5,146 bases of DNA, from contig DJDD01000100.1 in assembly GCA_002430925.1 (NCBI GenBank), forward strand, positions 7,535-12,680. The letters are read 5' to 3'. Each line of letters starts with the position of its first letter. The first letter of the stretch is position 1. This document shows, piece by piece, positions 1-4,585 of the stretch. The notes below the pieces were generated by a model, which was not told the origin of the DNA, ran no database searches, and saw only the letters and a program-made list of their open reading frames with translations. A program made the position numbers and the translations under genes. The DNA comes from Flavobacteriales bacterium UBA5933 (GTDB lineage: Bacteria > Bacteroidota > Bacteroidia > Flavobacteriales > Weeksellaceae).

Positions 1-629
1 AATGATAATGCACTACGGGTAGAAACATATATATTTTCAGTAGTTGGTTGATATATTCCTTGAAGTGAGTTTTTAGGAAACGAAAACTCTTTATCATTAA
101 TGATTAAGTGTATTGTTTTTATTTCAATAAATGGCTCTGGCAGAATACCATCAATTCCCCACGGAATTTCATTATCTATTTTTTCTACATATCCATTACT
201 TTTTTTTATTATATGAAATTGATTATTAAATTTTCCAAATTTCAATATCATTTTTATTCCATTTCCATTGAATTCTATATTATTTTTATTAATCACTCTT
301 TTTTTTAATTGAGGTAAATTTTCCAAATAAAGAATTCTATCTGCATAAATATAGCCTGTTTTTTCTTTAAAATACTGTGTTTTTTTATCATATTTAACTC
401 CATAAGAAATGTAAATCCAATCTCTTGTACTACTACCAAAGTGGCGTTGATCTTCAAACACTTGATTAAGATATATTTTATCTATTATTTTGGATTTAAT
501 GGAAGAATTTTCTCTAACGTTCACATAACCATCTTTATCCTTAATTATAGCAAAAGGTGCTTTATATTGAGCGTTAATAGTAAAAATACAACAAAAGAAT
601 GATATTAATGATAAAAATTTAGGCTTCAT
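1..629 (-). CDS. Secreted SH3b-domain protein, C-terminus cut by window edge
   Basis: An open frame starts at ATG 627-629 and runs without a stop to base 1, giving 209 visible residues; the C-terminus lies outside the window. Residues 1-20 form a Sec-type signal peptide: a Lys after Met, a hydrophobic core rich in Phe, Leu and Ile, then Asn-Ala before Gln21. The mature protein is therefore exported to the periplasm or cell surface. Residues about 30-100 look like a bacterial SH3 (SH3b) domain: the early GYVNVRE strand, a central WIYISYG strand and the closing TGYIYADRI strand match the usual spacing. Such domains often bind peptidoglycan or peptides; the ligand here is unknown. Residues 110-209 match no family I recognise. 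The start has no clear ribosome binding site, which is common in Bacteroidota. It lies 120 bp downstream of the membrane protein gene on the same strand and could be co-transcribed with it. The SH3b call is fairly sure; the cellular role is not. Confidence 0.85.
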   Translation of the reverse strand, partial: MKPKFLSLISFFCCIFTINAQYKAPFAIIKDKDGYVNVRENSSIKSKIIDKIYLNQVFEDQRHFGSSTRDWIYISYGVKYDKKTQYFKEKTGYIYADRILYLENLPQLKKRVINKNNIEFNGNGIKMILKFGKFNNQFHIIKKSNGYVEKIDNEIPWGIDGILPEPFIEIKTIHLIINDKEFSFPKNSLQGIYQPTTENIYVSTRSALS

Positions 630-644
630 TGAGAGAGTATTTTG

Positions 645-659
645 GTTTATTTTATAAAC
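645..659. repeat. Short inverted repeat upstream of the SH3b gene
   Basis: GTTTAT and ATAAAC form a perfect 6-bp inverted repeat with a 3-nt spacer, 16 bp before the SH3b start codon. It could be a small operator or leader hairpin, but in such AT-rich DNA a repeat of this size can arise by chance. No good TAnnTTTG promoter was found in the 630-749 gap; TAAAATTG is the nearest, with one mismatch. Confidence 0.25.
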
Positions 660-749
660 AATTTTAATTACAATATAACCAATTTAATTCGAAAAAGAAT
701 CTATTTTATATTTCTCTTTAAACTCATCTTGAATTACAATTAATTTACT

Positions 750-1364
750 CTAAGAGTGTTGCCAACAATATCCACCTCCTCTTACTCTTCTTCTACAATT
801 TCCTCCTGTTTTATTTGGATGACCACAATAACCACTACCAGAATTATAAGTAGAAGTATTCCTTTTTTTAGTTGTTTTTTTTACTATTCTATTTTTTGGT
901 AAAGTTGAATAATTTGATTTTCTTTTTGACTTAGAATTATTTATTAATTTTTTAGTTTTAGAAATATCTTTATTTGTATTTGTTAAAGGTAGAATATTTT
1001 TATTCTGAGTTTTACATATACTCTTTAAACTATCATTTATGAATGAGTCTTTTTTTATTAAAATAGAATCTAAAACTACATTCGATTGATTATTTTCCTT
1101 ATTTACAGGTAATCCATCTGTTTCAACAAAAAAAAATGGAGATATAAATCCTATAATTGAGATTATATATTTTATTTTTCTTCCAAATTTAAAATTGAAT
1201 TTTCTTTCCATTATGTTTCTACTAAATGGAATAATCACTAATGAGCATATAAAAATAATAATAGCTCCGATTGTAAACTTTTTTCCTCTAACTAATAAAG
1301 ATAAGCCTAATAGAAAGAAAAAAAATCCTACTAAATATTGAAGATTTTTTTTAAAAATATTCAT
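750..1364 (-). CDS. Three-helix membrane protein with C-terminal Cys3-His (zinc-like) tail
   Basis: This 204-residue protein is of unknown function. Residues about 8-25, 30-47 and 64-80 are strongly hydrophobic and should form three membrane helices, the first two joined by a short basic loop (RGKK). Residues about 85-175 are a low-complexity linker rich in Asn, Ser, Lys and Thr with no recognisable fold. The last 25 residues form a compact Cys/His motif, Cys180-X9-Cys190-X9-Cys200-X2-His203, containing Gly-Gly and Arg-Arg-Arg and ending CWQHS. Short tails of the type GxxCxR...GxxCWQH occur at the ends of various Bacteroidota proteins and look like small metal-binding modules; zinc binding is inferred. 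The start at 1364 lies about 30 bp behind a good promoter box and has no Shine-Dalgarno. The TAG stop at 750-752 is followed in frame by 21 more sense codons before TAA at 684-686, so the reading frame may once have been, or may still be, longer. The SH3b gene follows 120 bp downstream. Confidence 0.8.
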   Translation of the reverse strand: MNIFKKNLQYLVGFFFFLLGLSLLVRGKKFTIGAIIIFICSLVIIPFSRNIMERKFNFKFGRKIKYIISIIGFISPFFFVETDGLPVNKENNQSNVVLDSILIKKDSFINDSLKSICKTQNKNILPLTNTNKDISKTKKLINNSKSKRKSNYSTLPKNRIVKKTTKKRNTSTYNSGSGYCGHPNKTGGNCRRRVRGGGYCWQHS

Positions 1365-1395
1365 TTATTTTTAAAATTATAAAGTAATTAATCAA

Positions 1396-1425
1396 CAAAC
1401 ATAAAACTAAACACTAAAATAAAAA
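1396..1425 (-). promoter_or_regulatory. Putative promoter of the membrane protein gene
   Basis: The minus strand carries TATGTTTG at 1403-1396, an exact match to the Bacteroidota -7 pattern TAnnTTTG. The position 18 nt upstream (1425-1422) is TTTT, a near match to the TTTG -33 box. Transcription would start near 1390, about 25 nt before the ATG at 1364. The -33 region overlaps the U-tract of the preceding terminator. Confidence 0.5.
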
Positions 1426-1439
1426 TACGGAAAACCGTA
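1416..1439 (-). terminator. Putative intrinsic terminator downstream of tex
   Basis: Read on the minus strand, TACGG, a TTTT loop and CCGTA form a perfect 5-bp hairpin (1439-1426), followed directly by TTTTTATTTT (1425-1416). The stem is short but G/C-containing and the U-tract is good. It lies about 145 nt after the tex stop, beyond element A, so the tex transcript would carry element A (antisense) in its 3' end. Some read-through into the membrane protein gene is possible. Confidence 0.5.
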
Positions 1440-1442
1440 AAT

Positions 1443-1467
1443 GAATGTTTTTTCATAGAAAACATTC
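1443..1467. repeat. Perfect 9-bp inverted repeat abutting element A
   Basis: GAATGTTTT (1443-1451) and AAAACATTC (1459-1467) pair perfectly around a 7-nt loop. The repeat ends exactly where element A begins (1468). The matching side of element B has no such hairpin, so it is not part of the shared element. It may assist transcription termination after tex together with the neighbouring hairpin at 1426-1439. Confidence 0.5.
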
Positions 1468-1576
1468 GCGTTAGGGATTGTAATAGAAATCCTTTTCTAA
1501 TTGGTTGCATTTCGACTCCAGCTCAATGACCAATTAGAAAAGATTGTAATGAAAAGCCCGCCCGATGGGAACGCCC
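1468..1576 (+). repeat. Structured repeat element, copy A (109 bp)
   Basis: This copy shares its outer arms with element B, in inverted orientation. The left arm (29 bp, starting GCGTTAGGGATTG) matches at 26 of 29 positions, all three differences being transitions. The right arm (39 bp, ending GGGAACGCCC) matches at 34 of 39. Between them lies a hairpin with a perfect 14-bp stem (1492-1505 with 1529-1542) and a 23-nt tip containing TTTCGACTCCAGCTCAA (1510-1526), a REP-like imperfect palindrome. Other possible pairings are GCGTT with AACGC (1468-1472 with 1570-1574), GGATT with AATCC (1475-1479 with 1488-1492) and CCC with GGG (1561-1563 with 1567-1569). The 9-mer GATTGTAAT occurs in both arms (1476-1484 and 1542-1550). 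No open frame or plus-strand promoter is evident. The element ends 8 bp from the tex stop. It may be a small non-autonomous mobile repeat or a structured RNA; I cannot decide which. Confidence 0.85.
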
Positions 1577-1584
1577 AAATAAAA

Positions 1585-3717
1585 CTAATCTATCAAAGAA
1601 AGTTGTATTTTTTTCTTGTCAGTATCTATTCCAATAACAGTAACTTCTACTTGTTGTTGCAAATGTACTTTTGTAGAAACATCAGAAATAAACTCGTTGC
1701 ATATTTTCGATATATGCACCAATCCATTTTCTTTGATTCCTATGTCTACAAAGCAACCAAAATTGGTAATGTTATTTATGATTCCAGGGACTTTCATTCC
1801 CAATTGTAAATCTTCGAATTTCTTTAATTTAGAATCAAAACTAAAAACCTTCGCTGTAGAACGCGGATCTAAACCTGGTTTCTCCAACTCGTTTTTTATA
1901 TCTTGTAGAGTAGGCAAACCAACAGAATTGGTTACATACTTCGTAAGATCTATCTGATTGATAAGTTCTTTATTTTTGATTAAATCTTTTACTTGCACCT
2001 TAAGGTCTTTTGCCATTTTTTCGACAATTGCATAAGATTCTGGGTGAACAGCAGAATTGTCTAACGGATTAGCAGCGTGCTGAATTCTAAGAAATGCCGA
2101 GGCTTGTTGAAAAGCCTTTTCGCCCAAACGAGGAACTTTTAACAATTCTTCTCTCGATTCGAAAGCTCCGTTTTCTGTTCTATAAGCCACAATATTTTCT
2201 GCCATCTTTTCCCCTATTCCAGCAACGTAATTCAGTAAATGTTTACTCGCAGTATTCAGGTTAACACCAACTTTATTTACACAAAAAGAAACAACATCAT
2301 TCAATTCATCTTTCAATAATGTTTGGTCGACATCGTGCTGGTATTGCCCTACTCCTATCGATTTAGGGTCTATTTTCACCAATTCTGCCAACGGATCTTG
2401 CAAACGACGACCAATAGAAACTGCACCACGAACAGTAACATCTTTATCAGGAAATTCGTCTCGTGCAATTTTCGATGCCGAGTAGATAGATGCACCAGCC
2501 TCGTTCACCACAAATACTTTCAACGGACGGTCGAAGGCTATGTTTTGTACCAAATGTTCGGTTTCTCGAGATGCTGTTCCGTTTCCTATAGAAATGGCAT
2601 CTATTGCATAGGCATTCACCAACGATTTTAGTTTTTTTGTAGCTTGTGCTTTCTCGCTTTGTGGAGCATGCGGATAAATGTTTTCGTTGTGCAACAAATC
2701 GCCTTGTTCGTCCAAAACAACCACTTTACAACCCGATTTGTAACCAGGATCTATCGCTAAAATTCTTTTTTCTCCCAATGGTGGAGCCAATAACAATTGG
2801 TTCAAGTTTTTGGAGAAAACTTCTACCGATGTTTCATCAGCTTTCTTCTTTGCTTCATTCAATATTTCATTAGAAATCGATGGAGCTAATAATCGCTTGT
2901 ATGCATCTTTTATTGCTTCTTCTATTACCCAAGAAACTTCAGGCTGAACAGATTTTATCAACGTATATTCTAAGAAACCTATCGCTTCTTTTTTCTCTAT
3001 AGTAACTGCTACTTTTAGAAAACCTTCGTTTTCTCCTCGCAAAATAGCCAATAATCGGTGCGATGCTATTTTCTTTAAAGCTTCCGAATAATCGAAATAA
3101 TTAGAAAAAGTAGCTGCTTTTTCGTCATCAGCTTTGCTTTTTACCAATTTGCTTTCTATGATTGCAGATTTTCGGAAAATTCCTCGTAATCTATTACGTA
3201 CATACTCATTTTCGTTTATCCATTCCGCAATTATATCTTGTGCTCCTGCATAAACATCCTCCAAAGTAGGAACCTCTGAGTTGATATATTTTTTTGCCAA
3301 ATCTTCTAAATCAGAAATATTATTCTGTTTCATAATGATTTTTGCCAAAGGTTCCAATCCCTTTTCCTTGGCAATGGCAGCTTTTGTTTTTCTTTTCTTT
3401 TTGTAAGGAAGATATAAATCCTCTATCTGAACCAAATCATAACTTTTCTGAATACGTTGTTGTAATTCTATCGTTAGTAGATTTTGTTCGTCTAAGGTCG
3501 TTAAAATGAAATTTTTTCTAGCTTCTATTTCTTCAAATAATGCTTTGTATTTTTTGATGTTCGAAATCTGTACTTCATCCAAATTCCCTGTCAATTCCTT
3601 ACGATATCTCGCTATAAATGGAATTGTATTATCGTTGTTCAAACAATTGATGGTGTTCTCTATCGATTTTTCGGAAATGTCTTTTAATTGTTGATGAATG
3701 TATGTTGTCAAATTCAT
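1585..3717 (-). CDS. tex: Tex, RNA-binding transcription accessory protein
   Basis: Tex is a conserved cytosolic nucleic-acid-binding protein related to eukaryotic Spt6, thought to act on transcription and RNA stability. From the ATG at 3717 the product is 710 residues, typical of the family. Domain order is complete: an N-terminal helical Tex_N region (about 1-190, including IPFIARYRKELTG); a YqgF/RNase H-like fold (about 318-445) opening with ILAIDPGYKSG and containing SIGNGTASRETE; the family-typical LQDPLAELVKIDPKSIGVGQ segment (from about 439); a helix-hairpin-helix pair (about 478-545, with GIGEKMAENIV and VPRLGEKAFQQ); a further HhH-like region (about 550-620); and a C-terminal S1 RNA-binding domain (about 639-710, with GIINNITNFGCFVDIG and GLVHISKI). 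I chose this start over the in-frame ATG at 3792 because the homologous N-terminus begins with MNLTTYIHQQL, AGGA lies 8 nt upstream, and the extra 25 residues look like translated leader. GC content is visibly higher than in the neighbours. Inverted copies of a structured repeat flank the gene. Confidence 0.96.
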   Translation of the reverse strand: MNLTTYIHQQLKDISEKSIENTINCLNNDNTIPFIARYRKELTGNLDEVQISNIKKYKALFEEIEARKNFILTTLDEQNLLTIELQQRIQKSYDLVQIEDLYLPYKKKRKTKAAIAKEKGLEPLAKIIMKQNNISDLEDLAKKYINSEVPTLEDVYAGAQDIIAEWINENEYVRNRLRGIFRKSAIIESKLVKSKADDEKAATFSNYFDYSEALKKIASHRLLAILRGENEGFLKVAVTIEKKEAIGFLEYTLIKSVQPEVSWVIEEAIKDAYKRLLAPSISNEILNEAKKKADETSVEVFSKNLNQLLLAPPLGEKRILAIDPGYKSGCKVVVLDEQGDLLHNENIYPHAPQSEKAQATKKLKSLVNAYAIDAISIGNGTASRETEHLVQNIAFDRPLKVFVVNEAGASIYSASKIARDEFPDKDVTVRGAVSIGRRLQDPLAELVKIDPKSIGVGQYQHDVDQTLLKDELNDVVSFCVNKVGVNLNTASKHLLNYVAGIGEKMAENIVAYRTENGAFESREELLKVPRLGEKAFQQASAFLRIQHAANPLDNSAVHPESYAIVEKMAKDLKVQVKDLIKNKELINQIDLTKYVTNSVGLPTLQDIKNELEKPGLDPRSTAKVFSFDSKLKKFEDLQLGMKVPGIINNITNFGCFVDIGIKENGLVHISKICNEFISDVSTKVHLQQQVEVTVIGIDTDKKKIQLSLID

Positions 3718-3725
3718 GTTAAGCG

Positions 3726-3729
3726 TCCT
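3726..3729 (-). promoter_or_regulatory. Ribosome binding site deciding the tex start
   Basis: AGGA on the minus strand, 8 nt before ATG 3717, supports this start codon rather than the in-frame ATG at 3792. Confidence 0.55.
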
Positions 3730-3806
3730 GTTTAAAATTTTATTGAATGATAGAATAACTTGTTTTATTCTTTTAAAAATTGAAGTTCTCAATCTCTTTA
3801 TAAATT

Positions 3807-3911
3807 GGGCGTTCCCTACGGTCGGGCTTTTCGTTGCAATCTTTTACAAACAGACTTCGACTACGCTCAGCAATCGGTTTGTAAAAGGATTTCCACTGCA
3901 ATCCCTAACGC
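3807..3911 (-). repeat. Structured repeat element, copy B (105 bp), in the tex leader
   Basis: This is the inverted counterpart of the element at 1468-1576. Read on the minus strand it opens with GCGTTAGGGATTG (from 3911) and closes with GGGAACGCCC (ending 3807). Its central hairpin has an 11-bp perfect stem, CTTTTACAAAC (3887-3877) with GTTTGTAAAAG (3851-3841). Past the shared CTTTT/AAAAG base, the stem sequence is unrelated to copy A. The tip carries CTGAGCGTAGTCGAAG (3870-3855), the same palindromic core as copy A but in the opposite direction relative to the arms. GATTGCA occurs in both arms (3903-3897 and 3841-3835). The element lies between the predicted promoter (3936-3965) and the tex ATG, so it would be transcribed in the sense direction as most of the first half of a leader of about 214 nt. 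It may affect tex expression or may simply be tolerated there. Confidence 0.85.
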
Positions 3912-3935
3912 AAAAAGGAATCATAAAATTTAGCC

Positions 3936-3965
3936 CAAATGTATATTTATCATTCAGTCTGCAAA
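3936..3965 (-). promoter_or_regulatory. Predicted promoter of tex and its repeat-containing leader
   Basis: The minus strand shows TTTG (3965-3962), an 18-nt spacer and TACATTTG (3943-3936). Both boxes match the Bacteroidota housekeeping promoter pattern TTTG/TAnnTTTG exactly, with ordinary spacing. Transcription should begin near 3930, about 20 nt before element B and about 214 nt before the tex ATG. It lies 30-60 bp after the rlpA stop, suggesting tex is transcribed independently. Confidence 0.7.
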
Positions 3966-3995
3966 TTACTATTTTTTTTTCAGAAAGGTCTAAAT

Positions 3996-4463
3996 CTAAT
4001 TCAGAATAGTCATTTCTACATTTAATACTCCATCTTTCAAATTCCCTATTTTCGAAAATGCTTTTTTACTCAAATCTATTTCTCTACCAGCAACAAAAGG
4101 TCCTCTATCATTAATTCTTACTTTAACTGATTTTCCATTGGCAAGATTTTTCACTCTTACTTTTGTCCCAAAAGGTAAAGTTCTATGAGCAGCTGTTTTT
4201 TTTCTTCTTTTATATTTTTCTCCACTTGCAGTTTTCTTTCTTTGGTATTTGTTAGAATAATAAGAAGCTTTTCCAGTTATTTTTTTCTTTCTTGGTTTTC
4301 TATAATTATGATCAAAACTAGAATTTTCATTTGAATTATCTAATTGATAAATGGAAATCATATCATTATCAACTGTATTTCTTTTATTCTCTATAATTTC
4401 TGCCTTGGATACACAAAATGTAAAAAATAATAGTAATAGTGAACTTTGTATTTTCAGCTTCAT
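3996..4463 (-). CDS. rlpA: RlpA-family secreted protein (double-psi beta-barrel)
   Basis: This 155-residue protein carries an N-terminal signal peptide (Lys2 and Lys4, a Leu/Phe-rich core, likely cleavage after Ala21). A polar linker follows, then an RlpA-like double-psi beta-barrel at about 62-155. Family hallmarks are clear: GKASYYS (64-70), TASGE (78-82), TAAHRTLPFGT (90-100), VRVKNLANGKSV (102-113), VRINDRGPF (115-123) and REIDLSKKAF (127-136). Glu82, His93 and Asp119 correspond to conserved groove residues. Some RlpA proteins are lytic transglycosylases that cut peptide-free glycan strands at the division septum; activity here is inferred only. Unlike enterobacterial RlpA it has no SPOR domain, so septal targeting is uncertain. 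It is very basic between residues 55 and 94 (RKPRKKK, YKRRKK). Cys17 does not sit in a proper lipobox, so a lipoprotein is unlikely. An unusually strong Shine-Dalgarno supports the start. No convincing promoter was found in the gap before the upstream terminator. Confidence 0.9.
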   Translation of the reverse strand: MKLKIQSSLLLLFFTFCVSKAEIIENKRNTVDNDMISIYQLDNSNENSSFDHNYRKPRKKKITGKASYYSNKYQRKKTASGEKYKRRKKTAAHRTLPFGTKVRVKNLANGKSVKVRINDRGPFVAGREIDLSKKAFSKIGNLKDGVLNVEMTILN

Positions 4464-4467
4464 TTTT

Positions 4468-4477
4468 CTCTCCTTTT
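4468..4477 (-). promoter_or_regulatory. Strong Shine-Dalgarno of the RlpA-family gene
   Basis: AAAAGGAGAG on the minus strand places AAGGAG 6 nt before ATG 4463. This is close to the ideal anti-SD complement and unusual here, since the SH3b and membrane protein genes have no recognisable SD. It fixes the start codon. Confidence 0.7.
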
Positions 4478-4533
4478 AATTGAATTAATAATTGATTTTA
4501 CAAATTACCAATTTTTGTAGAAATAAACCATAA

Positions 4534-4568
4534 AAAAACAGATTGTATTTAAAATACAATCTGTTTTT
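4534..4568 (-). terminator. Strong intrinsic terminator after the hydrolase gene
   Basis: A perfect 16-bp inverted repeat (4534-4549 with 4553-4568) around a 3-nt loop contains ACAGATTGTATT and AATACAATCTGT. On the minus strand the arm ends in a run of seven T, 17 nt past the hydrolase stop codon. The A/T symmetry means it could also work on the plus strand. It separates the hydrolase from the RlpA-family gene. Confidence 0.85.
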
Positions 4569-4585
4569 ATGTCTATTAAAGTTTA

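Noticed and set aside
108..308. Plus-strand open frame opposite the SH3b gene
   Set aside because: It is antisense to a well-supported coding region, consisting of Phe/Tyr/Ile-rich translation of A-rich codons.
1501..1957. Plus-strand open frames opposite the end of tex (1501-1809 and 1616-1957)
   Set aside because: They lie antisense to the tex S1 domain and show no recognisable domain or promoter; the first starts inside the hairpin of element A.
2323..3694. Plus-strand open frames inside tex (2323-2631, 2646-2873, 3506-3694)
   Set aside because: They are shadows of the tex coding strand. Composition follows tex codons, and there is no start signal or similarity to known proteins.
3718..3792. 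N-terminal 25-residue extension of Tex from the ATG at 3792
   Set aside because: The extension is not like Tex N-termini, has no ribosome binding site, and lies in the leader just after element B. The ATG at 3717 has AGGA upstream and gives the expected length of 710.
1468..3911. The two elements as ends of a composite transposon carrying tex
   Set aside because: No transposase is present, no target-site duplication was seen at the outer ends, and tex is a core gene. The elements themselves look like independent units.
3846..3924. Possible upstream ORF of about 26 codons starting at ATG 3924 and running through element B
   Set aside because: It starts only a few bases after the predicted transcription start, has no ribosome binding site, and is dictated by the repeat sequence. 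The matching side of copy A has no equivalent ATG.
3698..4009. Plus-strand open frame spanning the tex start, element B and the rlpA end
   Set aside because: It crosses the leader, the repeat and the end of a well-supported gene, and its sequence looks non-protein-like.
4411..4415. Cys17 of the RlpA-family protein as a lipoprotein attachment site
   Set aside because: The preceding residues (Phe-Thr-Phe) do not fit a lipobox, whereas Ser-Lys-Ala at 19-21 fits ordinary signal peptidase cleavage.
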